Source: Syntrophomonas sp. UBA4911 (GTDB taxonomy: Bacteria > Bacillota > Syntrophomonadia > Syntrophomonadales > Syntrophomonadaceae). From it: a DNA stretch of 6,991 nt. Where the stretch lies: contig DHCD01000054.1 of the NCBI GenBank assembly GCA_002398105.1, positions 1,665 through 8,655 on the forward strand, written 5' to 3'. Each line of letters opens with the position of its first letter. The first letter of the stretch is position 1. The notes beneath the pieces were generated by a model. The model did no database searches. It was not told the DNA's origin and worked only from the letters and a program-made list of their open reading frames with translations. Below are positions 1-5,898 of the stretch, piece after piece. The position numbers and the translations under genes are program-made.

Positions 1-75
1 GAAGACCGACTGCCATCCGGCAGTAAGACAGCTGAGGATCTCCCCCTCTCCGGAACATTGTGCCGTTCAGAGTCC
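1..75. other. Two adjacent hairpins at the left edge, possible structured leader RNA
   Basis: The first hairpin (9-24) has a perfect 6-bp stem, ACTGCC/GGCAGT, around an ATCC loop. The second (46-72) pairs CTCT plus GAAC with GTTC plus AGAG, giving 8 bp with a 3-nt bulge. Neither is followed by a T-tract on either strand, so they are not simple terminators. The block lies beyond the terminator of the molybdoenzyme gene and is cut by the window edge, so it could be part of the leader of another minus-strand gene to the left. From memory only, the plus-strand reading (CCGACTGCC, then GGCAGTAAG, then GTTCAG) recalls parts of the molybdenum-cofactor (Moco) RNA motif, but no plus-strand gene follows. 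Strand and identity are unresolved. Confidence 0.25.
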
Positions 76-79
76 AAAT

Positions 80-135
80 AAAAAAACACTGAAAGGGCTG
101 CAGCCTGCATAACCTATGCAGTAACTGTAGCCCTT
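80..135 (-). terminator. Rho-independent terminator of the molybdopterin oxidoreductase gene
   Basis: An 11-bp outer stem (93-103 with 125-135, one G-T wobble) encloses a perfect 7-bp inner stem (105-111 with 115-121) around a 3-nt loop. Read on the minus strand, this hairpin is followed six bases later by a run of seven T (86-80) in a T-rich stretch. It lies about 60 bp after the stop codon of the minus-strand gene, as expected for its terminator. On the plus strand no T-run follows, so it appears to be one-directional. The slightly distant T-run makes it a little less canonical than usual. Confidence 0.75.
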
Positions 136-195
136 GGCTAAAAATCTAAAAAGCATTCTCTTTTTATCTGATCTGCGGTTTGGATACTCCTACCC

Positions 196-2274
196 TTATA
201 GTTTACTTATCCGGCAGGGTATGTTCTTAAGGTTGGGGGTTCCGAATTCCTTACCCAGTTTGCTGACAGAAGTGAGCATGTTGAAATTCGATTTCTTCCA
301 TTCAAACTGCTCTTTTTCATCCCCTTCCGGAAACCACCAGCCCAAGGACGCGCTGATTACATCAGGATGAACGATATCGGTAACCTTGGCTACCTGAATG
401 ATCTCGCCGTACCTGGTTGCAATCATTACCTGGTCGCCGTCGCTGATCCCATAGGTCTTTGCCGTTTCGGGATGGATCTCAGCCGTCGGCTGCGGTCTTT
501 TCTGCCTGAGTTTATCAACCCAGCGGTAGGAAGACAGAAGGTAATAACGGCTTTTGGCACTTATCAGAAGAAGCGGATATTCCGCATCAGGTTCTTCCGG
601 CAGGGAGGTAAATTCCGGCAGGGGTTTTAATTTAAATTTTTCCGCCGTGCTTAACTTCAACTCGATCTTTCCCGTAGGGGTACGGAATCCTTTCTCTTCA
701 TACAGCCTGAAGCGATCAGGTCCTTTAAGATAACCCCGGGCAACAAACTCTTGATAAGTCAAACCTGCAGGTCTGACTATGTCTTCGAGAAATTCCTCAA
801 AATCATCATGCCATAATTCCGCCGGCGACACCCGTTTTCCCAGTTCATTCATAATCTTTATATCAGGCCAGCATTCCTCCGGCGGCTCGACGATGCGGGG
901 GCGCGCCAGTATCATTCCGTGTCCGATTCCGTAATGGCCAATATCATTCATTTCATATTGATGGGCTACCGGAAAGACGATATCGGCCATAGCAGCAGTA
1001 GGGGTCATAAATATTTCGGCCACCGCGACAAAATCAAGACTTCTGAAGGCTTCATAGGTCACCTGGCTGTCAGCCCAGGCCACCATGGGATTGGTGCACA
1101 TACCGTAGTATCCCCTGACCGGGTATGGATTCCCTTCAAGCACCGCCTGGCGGAAATAGGCCGGCGGAACCGTCATTAACCGAGGGATGGTACTGTGATA
1201 AGCGCCCAGCATCTGCTTGCGCTTATCCGGAATGAGGTCGGCACGTACGAACTCGCCCAGTCCCATAATTTTAGGATCATGGGCATTGATATTGCCTCCC
1301 GGCACCTCCAGGTTTCCGGTAATAGCCATCAGACAAACCAGGGAGCGGGCGGCATCAAAGACATTCACGTCATGTTCAATGGCATTTCCCCACTGCAGGG
1401 CGGCAGGTTTGGCGGCGGCATACATTCGAGCCGCTTCCCTGATCAACTCCGGGGGAACCCAGGTGATTTCCGCAACCACTTCCGGGGAATACGATTTTAT
1501 ATGCTGGGCCAGATCTTCGAAACCATAGGTATATTTTTCGACAAAATCTTTATCATAGAGTTCTTCCTCAATGATCACATGCAGGAATCCCAGGGCCAAG
1601 GCCGGCGCCGTTCCCGGCTTGAGCTGCAGCCATAAATCGGCTTTTTGGGCCAGTTCCGTCCGGCGCGGGTCAACCACGATCAAGCGGGCGCCTTTTTTAA
1701 GCTGCTCCAGGGTAAGACCGCCTATTTGCCCCTCTTCATTGGTGGAAAGGTTATTACTGGCCCAGGAGAGTATGAGACTGGTGGGGTTATGCAGGTCGGC
1801 AACCGGATAAAACCCGCAGGTATGGAGGCCGGTAACCTCCCGCGGTGCATGGCATACATCCTGAGAGGCTATAACATTGGGAGAACCAAAAATATTGGCC
1901 AGCCGAATCATTACGAAATGTTCCAGCCCTTTGGGCATCCCGACCCCAAAGCCCATCCCCCGGGCTCCGTATTTTTCCTTGATTTTGAGCAAGTTGGCAG
2001 CTGTTTCATCCAAAGCTTCCTCCCAGGAAATACGCTGCCATTTTCCCTCGCCCCGCTCTCCCACCCGTTTGAGGGGATGGCGGAGGCGGTTCGGGTGGCT
2101 TAAGCGATCAGCCGATACCCTGCCTTTGTAGCAGGTATACCCTTTATTCAAATATCCTTCCGGGTCGCCTTTTACCTGAATTATCTTATTATCTCTGACT
2201 CCTACCAGCAGGCCGCAGCCACCATGATCCATTCGTGCACAGTGAGTTTTGACCCAACGAATCTCTTCCGCCAT
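196..2274 (-). CDS. Molybdopterin-dependent oxidoreductase, catalytic subunit (DMSO reductase superfamily)
   Basis: This 692-residue protein has the domain order of Mo/W-bisPGD enzymes. An N-terminal [4Fe-4S] region holds C12, C20 and C48 followed by the usual Lys at 50. The molybdopterin core carries VDPRRTE at 201-207 and the ITGNLEVPGGNI segment at 318-329. A C-terminal dinucleotide-binding domain begins near 565. Cys141 in SQDVCHAP sits where the metal ligand is expected, as in formate dehydrogenase, thiosulfate/polysulfide reductase and acetylene hydratase relatives. The second cluster position is Asp16, giving C-x3-D-x3-C-x27-C instead of four Cys. There is no twin-arginine signal or membrane segment, so it is probably cytosolic. 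No electron-transfer or chaperone gene adjoins it within the window; a partner could lie to the left. The ATG at 2274 is preceded by AGGAGG with an 11-nt gap. Substrate cannot be told; an acetylene hydratase-like non-redox role is possible but unproven. Confidence 0.93.
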   Translation of the reverse strand: MAEEIRWVKTHCARMDHGGCGLLVGVRDNKIIQVKGDPEGYLNKGYTCYKGRVSADRLSHPNRLRHPLKRVGERGEGKWQRISWEEALDETAANLLKIKEKYGARGMGFGVGMPKGLEHFVMIRLANIFGSPNVIASQDVCHAPREVTGLHTCGFYPVADLHNPTSLILSWASNNLSTNEEGQIGGLTLEQLKKGARLIVVDPRRTELAQKADLWLQLKPGTAPALALGFLHVIIEEELYDKDFVEKYTYGFEDLAQHIKSYSPEVVAEITWVPPELIREAARMYAAAKPAALQWGNAIEHDVNVFDAARSLVCLMAITGNLEVPGGNINAHDPKIMGLGEFVRADLIPDKRKQMLGAYHSTIPRLMTVPPAYFRQAVLEGNPYPVRGYYGMCTNPMVAWADSQVTYEAFRSLDFVAVAEIFMTPTAAMADIVFPVAHQYEMNDIGHYGIGHGMILARPRIVEPPEECWPDIKIMNELGKRVSPAELWHDDFEEFLEDIVRPAGLTYQEFVARGYLKGPDRFRLYEEKGFRTPTGKIELKLSTAEKFKLKPLPEFTSLPEEPDAEYPLLLISAKSRYYLLSSYRWVDKLRQKRPQPTAEIHPETAKTYGISDGDQVMIATRYGEIIQVAKVTDIVHPDVISASLGWWFPEGDEKEQFEWKKSNFNMLTSVSKLGKEFGTPNLKNIPCRISKL

Positions 2275-2285
2275 GGCAAATAAAA

Positions 2286-2313
2286 CCTCCTTCTAAATGT
2301 ATATACATAGAAG
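2286..2313 (-). promoter_or_regulatory. Ribosome binding site of the molybdoenzyme gene with an overlapping palindromic hairpin
   Basis: On the minus strand AGGAGG (2291-2286) lies 11 nt before the ATG. Directly upstream is the perfect 12-bp palindrome ATGTATATACAT (2308-2297). It is flanked by CTTCT (2313-2309) and AGAAG (2294-2290), which can pair to extend the stem with a 2-nt bulge. The 3' arm takes in the first bases of the Shine-Dalgarno sequence. The element could be a protein operator or an mRNA hairpin that limits ribosome access; the sequence alone does not decide. Confidence 0.4.
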
Positions 2314-2420
2314 CCCCCCTTAACACAACAACCCCCGCAAGGTCAGTTCGACCCGTCCACCGTATCATACAGTTGTTATGCTGCAATACGGATAATTATG
2401 GTATCATTATTATTAAGTAT

Positions 2421-2450
2421 TTGACTAATTTCGAACTTCGTTGTTATTAT
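2421..2450 (+). promoter_or_regulatory. Predicted sigma-A promoter for the degV-family gene
   Basis: The -35 hexamer TTGACT (2421-2426) and the -10 hexamer TATTAT (2445-2450) each match consensus at five of six positions and are separated by 18 bp. Transcription would start near 2457, leaving a leader of about 135 nt before the ATG at 2594. The region is AT-rich, so chance matches are possible. Confidence 0.4.
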
Positions 2451-2459
2451 CAACAATAA
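2444..2459. promoter_or_regulatory. Imperfect palindrome overlapping the -10 box, operator candidate
   Basis: TTATTATCAACAATAA is a 16-bp near-palindrome; the wider segment also contains TTGTT and AACAA half-sites separated by 6 bp (2441-2456). It overlaps the predicted -10 hexamer and start site of the plus-strand promoter, where a repressor would block transcription. It does not match FNR or CRP consensus sites well, and no regulator gene is adjacent to assign it to. Confidence 0.25.
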
Positions 2460-2579
2460 TCGGTTAGAGAAGAACTGTCAATTATAAAGGTAACGCCCAT
2501 GGTTTATAGACTTGCTCAATATGGGCAATAATTTATTAAGGTAATTAATATCGGTTTTTTATTGATGGACTTGATTGCT

Positions 2580-2585
2580 AAGGAG
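2580..2585 (+). promoter_or_regulatory. Ribosome binding site deciding the degV-family start
   Basis: AAGGAG lies 8 nt before the ATG at 2594 but only 3 nt before another ATG at 2589. The earlier ATG is out of frame and reaches a stop after six codons, so spacing and frame both select 2594. Confidence 0.75.
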
Positions 2586-2593
2586 CGGATGAA

Positions 2594-3466
2594 ATGCAGC
2601 AGAAAATAGCGCAAATAGTTGATTCTGCCGGGAGCATTCCCCGGGAGATACTTAAAAAATACCACATCGTAGAGGTGGCGTTTCATATAAATTTCGGCGG
2701 ACAGCAGCAGTACCGCGAGCATATTAATATCAGCAGCGAGAATTTCTATCTGCGGATGAAGAATCAGCCTAATTCGGTCCCCAAAACCTCAATTCCGGGA
2801 ATCGCGGAGTGGATCCAGGCTTTTGAGGAAAAGTATGCCGAAGGCTATCGGGATTTCATTGTCACCACTATTGCCAAGCCACTCTCGGCCAGCCTTCAGG
2901 CAGCCACTATGGCTGCCGATGCGTTTATCAAAACTCACCCCGGAGCCAAAATTGAGGTTATGGAATCAAATACCTGCGGCTGCGGCCAGGCCGCCCTGGA
3001 AATCAAAATCGCCCAGCTGATTGAGCAGGGTCAGATGGTGACCGAGGAACTGGTCAAGCGGATACGGGAGCTTTTGCCCGGGGTAGTATCCCTTTTCTCC
3101 GTTAATGAGCTTACTTATATGCGGGCCGGAGGACGAATAGGCGGCGCAACCGCTTTCCTGGGAAAATTAATCAATATTAAACCGGTATGCGAATTTTTGG
3201 GTGGAGTAGTCCATCCTATCAAGGCGGTACGCTGCCGAAAAAAAGCCTTGCAGCTCCTGGTGGATGAGGCGGTCAAGCGTATCAAACAGGCTGAGGATGC
3301 AGTCATCTGCGTACAGCACGCTCTTTGTGAAGAGGATGCTGATTATCTGATCACTCAGTTGCGGGAAAGACTTAATTATCACGGACCTATCTATAAAAGC
3401 CAGGTAGGAGCAGTGGTGGGAGCTCATTCCGGACCGGGTGCGATCGGTATAGGAATTGCTGAATAA
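2594..3466 (+). CDS. DegV (FakB-like) family fatty-acid-binding protein
   Basis: The 290 residues match the usual length of DegV proteins. These bind a fatty acid and in many Bacillota present it to the kinase FakA, which makes acyl-phosphate for phospholipid synthesis or signalling. Family landmarks visible in order are VDSAGSIP at 9-16, PKTSIP at 63-68 (usually TSQP-like), AKPLSASLQAA at 94-104, LTYMRAGGRIG at 173-183, the basic RCRKKA at 213-218, and VVGAHSGPGAIGI at 274-286 near the C-terminus. Thr65, Ser66 and the Ser98/Ser100 segment lie where family members contact the lipid carboxylate. An unusual Cys pair (C128, C130) replaces the customary Ser/Ala-rich stretch before GQAA. There is no signal peptide, so it should be cytosolic. 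It has its own promoter, and no fakA-like gene is seen nearby. Tandem stops TAA TAG end the gene. The family is certain; the lipid and the partner are not. Confidence 0.92.
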   Translation: MQQKIAQIVDSAGSIPREILKKYHIVEVAFHINFGGQQQYREHINISSENFYLRMKNQPNSVPKTSIPGIAEWIQAFEEKYAEGYRDFIVTTIAKPLSASLQAATMAADAFIKTHPGAKIEVMESNTCGCGQAALEIKIAQLIEQGQMVTEELVKRIRELLPGVVSLFSVNELTYMRAGGRIGGATAFLGKLINIKPVCEFLGGVVHPIKAVRCRKKALQLLVDEAVKRIKQAEDAVICVQHALCEEDADYLITQLRERLNYHGPIYKSQVGAVVGAHSGPGAIGIGIAE

Positions 3467-3469
3467 TAG

Positions 3470-3500
3470 CAGCCGGCGGGAAAAGCGGGACAGCCGGCTG
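3470..3500. terminator. GC-rich hairpin between convergent genes, probable bidirectional terminator
   Basis: CAGCCGGC (3470-3477) pairs perfectly with GCCGGCTG (3493-3500) around a 15-nt loop. It lies just after the degV-family stop and about 40 bp beyond the stop of the minus-strand transporter, where both transcripts would need to end. The T-tract is weak in both directions: CTATTATT on the minus strand, none directly on the plus strand. A smaller stem CTGCA/TGCAG (3507-3511 with 3521-3525) follows. Termination is inferred mainly from position. Confidence 0.45.
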
Positions 3501-3540
3501 GAAATTCTGCAGGAAACGGATGCAGCACTTAATTATTACG

Positions 3541-4731
3541 CTATTTTTCTGTCAAAAAGTAGAGCAGAGTAATGACGGTAAATGCCGTTCCTATATATAA
3601 CGCCAGACTCCATCCTCCGGTGGCATAGGCCCATCCTCCGACTGACGAACCCACCGCTCCTCCGGCAAAAAACATAGCCATATATAATCCATTCAAACGG
3701 CTCCTCACCTCTGCCGACAAGGCATAAATTGTACGCTGCCCCAGCACCTGGTTGGCAAATACCCCAGCATTCAGCAGAATCGCGGCTCCCACCAAAACCG
3801 GCATAGCAACAGGCGAATGGGATGGAATCAACAATGGCAGCAACATTGATAACAGCACCATGCCCATAGCTACTGCAGTAGCAGGACGGACCAGACCCCG
3901 GTCGGCAACCCGGCCGGCTACCGGCGCCGCTAACGCCCCTGATATTCCTACCAGGGCAAATAAAGCTATTTCCCGTTGGGACAATTGAAAAACCGGGCCT
4001 GATAGCAGCAAGGGAACCGTAGTCCAAAATACACTAAAAGCTGCAAACACACACGCTTGGTAAGCAGCCCGGCGGCGCAGGATCGGAGTATTCAGCAGCA
4101 ATTTCCCCATGGAACGGATTAAAGCCGGATAATGAAGTTTAACCGAGGGTTGCCGGGGTGGAAGAGCTAATACCAGAACAATTGCCAGCAGAATAATTAC
4201 CAGGGCCGACAAGCCAAATACCGCCGGCCAGCCGAATAGGTCGGTGATCAGGCTGGATACCGGACGGGCCATGGTAATACCAATCAGCAGTCCGCTCATA
4301 ACATTACCTACGGTGCGGCCTTGGATTTCCGGGGGCGAGAGATGAGCGGCATAAGGAACCAGTATCTGGGTTGCCGCCGACCCCAGCCCGATAAACAGCG
4401 AAGCCGCCAGGAACGGCACCGCCTGCCGGGTCCAAGCTGCCGCAGCCAGGGCTAAGGCCGTCCCCAGCAGGGTCACTACCACCAGTCGGCGGTTTTCAAT
4501 AATATCCCCTAAAGGTGTTAAAAAGAGCAAACCGGTACCGTAGCCGATCTGAGTCATGGTTACAATCAGGCCGGCAGCTTGAGCAGGAATTCCGGTGGTC
4601 AGGCTTATCGGGCCCACTATAATCTGAGAATAATAGACATTGGCAACGATTACCCCACACGAAATCGCCAGAAGCAATGTAATCCAAAAAGGAACTTTTC
4701 TATTGCTTGAATCATTAGTTTTATTACTCAC
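3541..4731 (-). CDS. Major facilitator superfamily transporter, 12 membrane segments
   Basis: This 396-residue protein has the length and hydrophobic pattern of a 12-helix MFS carrier in the cytoplasmic membrane. After a short polar N-terminus, helix 1 (about 14-35) ends in ANVYYSQ, a signature of the ANLYYAQP-type AraJ/YgaY-like drug-exporter group (COG2814). The loop after helix 2 carries a motif-A variant, GDIIENRR at 75-82, and the pseudo-symmetric copy AGRVADRG is at 272-279. A central polar loop (about 192-222) divides the two six-helix halves. The segment RSRLNGLYMAMFFAGGAVGS (343-362) is also typical of this group. These proteins are thought to be proton-driven exporters of drugs or small metabolites; the substrate here is unknown. 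The start is GTG at 4731, supported by GAGGTG just upstream; the next in-frame Met (59) would remove helix 1. It appears to be a single-gene unit transcribed convergently with the degV-family gene. Confidence 0.9.
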   Translation of the reverse strand: MSNKTNDSSNRKVPFWITLLLAISCGVIVANVYYSQIIVGPISLTTGIPAQAAGLIVTMTQIGYGTGLLFLTPLGDIIENRRLVVVTLLGTALALAAAAWTRQAVPFLAASLFIGLGSAATQILVPYAAHLSPPEIQGRTVGNVMSGLLIGITMARPVSSLITDLFGWPAVFGLSALVIILLAIVLVLALPPRQPSVKLHYPALIRSMGKLLLNTPILRRRAAYQACVFAAFSVFWTTVPLLLSGPVFQLSQREIALFALVGISGALAAPVAGRVADRGLVRPATAVAMGMVLLSMLLPLLIPSHSPVAMPVLVGAAILLNAGVFANQVLGQRTIYALSAEVRSRLNGLYMAMFFAGGAVGSSVGGWAYATGGWSLALYIGTAFTVITLLYFLTEK

Positions 4732-4735
4732 CGGA

Positions 4736-4741
4736 CACCTC
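4736..4741 (-). promoter_or_regulatory. Ribosome binding site supporting the GTG start of the transporter
   Basis: On the minus strand GAGGTG ends four bases before the GTG at 4731. It pairs with the GAGGTG portion of the extended anti-Shine-Dalgarno complement, so the effective spacing is normal. No ATG gives a full first membrane helix. Confidence 0.6.
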
Positions 4742-4787
4742 GTTAAATCGTCATAGTTGCTGCATCTTTATACTGCCAGTTCTGGAT

Positions 4788-4822
4788 ACCGGGTCCCGGT
4801 CACGCGGTCTTAATGTGCCGCG
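4788..4822 (-). promoter_or_regulatory. Two GC-rich inverted repeats in the transporter leader
   Basis: ACCGGG-T-CCCGGT (4788-4800) is a perfect 6+6 palindrome with one central base. Next to it CGCGG (4803-4807) pairs with CCGCG (4818-4822) around a 10-nt loop. Both lie between the predicted transporter promoter and its start codon, in an otherwise AT-richer spacer. They may be an operator for a local repressor or leader hairpins. No T-tract follows on the minus strand, so a terminator or attenuator is less likely. Confidence 0.3.
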
Positions 4823-4848
4823 ATGGGGAATTGAAATGTTTCGCTTGC

Positions 4849-4877
4849 ATGTTATCATTTGCTGCCGGTGCAGTCAA
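4849..4877 (-). promoter_or_regulatory. Predicted sigma-A promoter for the MFS transporter gene
   Basis: On the minus strand TTGACT (4877-4872) is followed after 17 bp by TAACAT (4854-4849). The -35 matches at five of six positions and the -10 at four of six. Transcription would start near 4842, giving a leader of roughly 110 nt that contains the GC-rich inverted repeats. Confidence 0.4.
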
Positions 4878-4905
4878 ATAATAAATTTGAAATTCACTGC
4901 CCGGC

Positions 4906-4921
4906 GGGAATTATAATTCCC
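4906..4921. promoter_or_regulatory. Perfect 16-bp palindrome, regulator binding site candidate
   Basis: GGGAATTATAATTCCC is identical to its reverse complement over all 16 bases. It contains an exact TATAAT; a TTGAAA lies 19 bp upstream of that (4887-4892), so the palindrome could be an operator on a weak sigma-A promoter for the YitT gene. Its centre is about 80 bp upstream of the sigma-54-like -12 element near 4994-4998, which is also a normal distance for an upstream activating site. TATTTTCAT follows on the plus strand, so a small terminator cannot be wholly excluded, though no gene ends here. Confidence 0.45.
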
Positions 4922-4982
4922 TATTTTCATAATAAAAACCATCCCATTATGGGGTTGATTTATGATAATATTTAAAGAGTTA

Positions 4983-4998
4983 TGTCAACATTTTTGCA
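4983..4998 (+). promoter_or_regulatory. Sigma-54-like -24/-12 element, imperfect
   Basis: TGTCAACATTTTTGCA has the correct spacing for TGGCAC-N5-TTGCA. The -12 half TTGCA is perfect; in the -24 half TG-CA is kept, but the second G of the near-invariant GG is T. A start near 5008 would fall just before the ribosome binding site at 5011-5016. The imperfect -24 half keeps confidence low. Confidence 0.25.
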
Positions 4999-5025
4999 TT
5001 TTTTTACTTTAAGGAGATTTATTGA

Positions 5026-5898
5026 ATGTCTACGCATGCTGTCCTGGAAAAAATATCGTTTAAAGATATCGCCGGCATAGCTTTTGGCTCTTTCATGACC
5101 GCAGCCGCCATCCAATTCATTATTGCACCGGCTCATCTGGTGACCGGGGGTTTAAGCGGCATCGCTATAGCTCTCCACTTTACCACCCCCTACCCCATAT
5201 GGTTATGGTATATGGTATTAAATATCCCGATATTTATTGCGGGCTGGAAACTGGTGAGCATGCGCTTTGCTCTTTACAGCTTTGTCGGAACCATAAGCCT
5301 TACGGTCTTTTTAGGCCTGCTGGAGACACTGCCTGTGCATCTGGGGATTAATGATCTGCTCCTGGCGGCCGTATTCGGCGGAGCCCTCAGCGGATGCGGA
5401 GTTGGCACGGCTCTGATGTTTCGGGGTTCTACCGGCGGTCTGGATATTATTGCCGGTATCATCCACCGTCTTTGGGGAGTCAATTTCGGTACTACGCTTT
5501 TGGTTACCAACGGTATCGTGTTAATTACCGCACTTATCACCACCAATATTGAATTGACCCTTTACTCCGCCATAACCATGGTTGCCAGTGCGGCCATGGT
5601 CAATAATGTCACTTCCGGGTTCCGGACCAAAAAGACGGTTATAATAGTGTCAAAAAAATCGGAGTATATCGCTGATGCCATCCTTCACGGAATGCATCGG
5701 GGATGTACCTACTTAGTAGGAAAAGGAGCTTATACCGGGCAGGTCGAAAATATAATTATGGTAACCACCGGTAAATCTGAAATCCCACGTCTGAAAGAAC
5801 TGATCTTCCAGCTTGACCATCAGGCTTTTCTTACCATAACTGATACGGTTGAGGTTTACGGAAGAGGGTTCAGGCCTTGGGATGAAGATGATGCCTGA
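5026..5898 (+). CDS. YitT family membrane protein with C-terminal DUF2179 domain
   Basis: The 290 residues match the standard YitT architecture: an N-terminal membrane domain (YitT_membrane, formerly DUF161, about 13-200) with five or six hydrophobic helices, and a soluble C-terminal DUF2179 domain (about 205-282). Landmarks are APAHLVTGGLSGIA at 34-47 and the glycine-rich stretch GCGVGTALMFRGSTGG at 123-138, a conserved repeat-like signature of the family. The DUF2179 part includes GCTYLVGKGAYTG at 226-238 and ends in VEVYGRGF. Members are common in Bacillota, often in several copies; their transport role is not established. The ATG at 5026 is preceded by AAGGAG with a 9-nt gap, and the gene ends in TGA. 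It lies 58 bp before the PAS-repeat gene on the same strand without a strong terminator between, so co-transcription is possible. The upstream region holds a perfect palindrome and a sigma-54-like element. Confidence 0.92.
   Translation: MSTHAVLEKISFKDIAGIAFGSFMTAAAIQFIIAPAHLVTGGLSGIAIALHFTTPYPIWLWYMVLNIPIFIAGWKLVSMRFALYSFVGTISLTVFLGLLETLPVHLGINDLLLAAVFGGALSGCGVGTALMFRGSTGGLDIIAGIIHRLWGVNFGTTLLVTNGIVLITALITTNIELTLYSAITMVASAAMVNNVTSGFRTKKTVIIVSKKSEYIADAILHGMHRGCTYLVGKGAYTGQVENIIMVTTGKSEIPRLKELIFQLDHQAFLTITDTVEVYGRGFRPWDEDDA

Larger units (their letters stand above)
2275..2593. other. Divergent intergenic region between the molybdoenzyme and degV-family genes
   Basis: This 319-bp stretch has no credible gene; the short reading frames entering it lack a ribosome binding site or are shadows. 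It is AT-rich in the middle and right part (about 2390-2590). It holds the palindromic element near 2297-2308, a 6-bp inverted repeat CCGTAT/ATACGG (2360-2365 and 2386-2391) in the presumed leader of the minus-strand gene, and the plus-strand promoter and palindrome at 2421-2459. A further 6-bp inverted repeat GCCCAT/ATGGGC (2495-2500 and 2521-2526) lies in the plus-strand leader. I could not find a convincing minus-strand promoter for the molybdoenzyme, so it may use an alternative sigma factor or an activator. Confidence 0.6.

Noticed and set aside
1195..1635. 146-codon plus-strand frame opposite the molybdoenzyme, with similar frames at 367-630, 919-1179, 1571-1810 and 1645-2103
   Set aside because: They lie antisense to a gene with clear family motifs, show no recognisable domain, and lack convincing ribosome binding sites. 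They are frame shadows.
2500..2517. TGG and TTGC elements resembling a sigma-54 promoter upstream of the degV-family gene
   Set aside because: The distance between GG and GC is 11 bp, one more than the strict 10-bp spacing, and the -24 half otherwise fits poorly.
2516..2722. 68-codon minus-strand frame spanning the degV-family start
   Set aside because: It overlaps the well-supported DegV coding start and AT-rich leader, and shows no ribosome binding site or motif.
3536..4027. 163-codon minus-strand frame within the MFS gene
   Set aside because: It is in another frame of the same strand as a full-length 12-helix transporter and has no family features; it is a shadow of the transporter gene.
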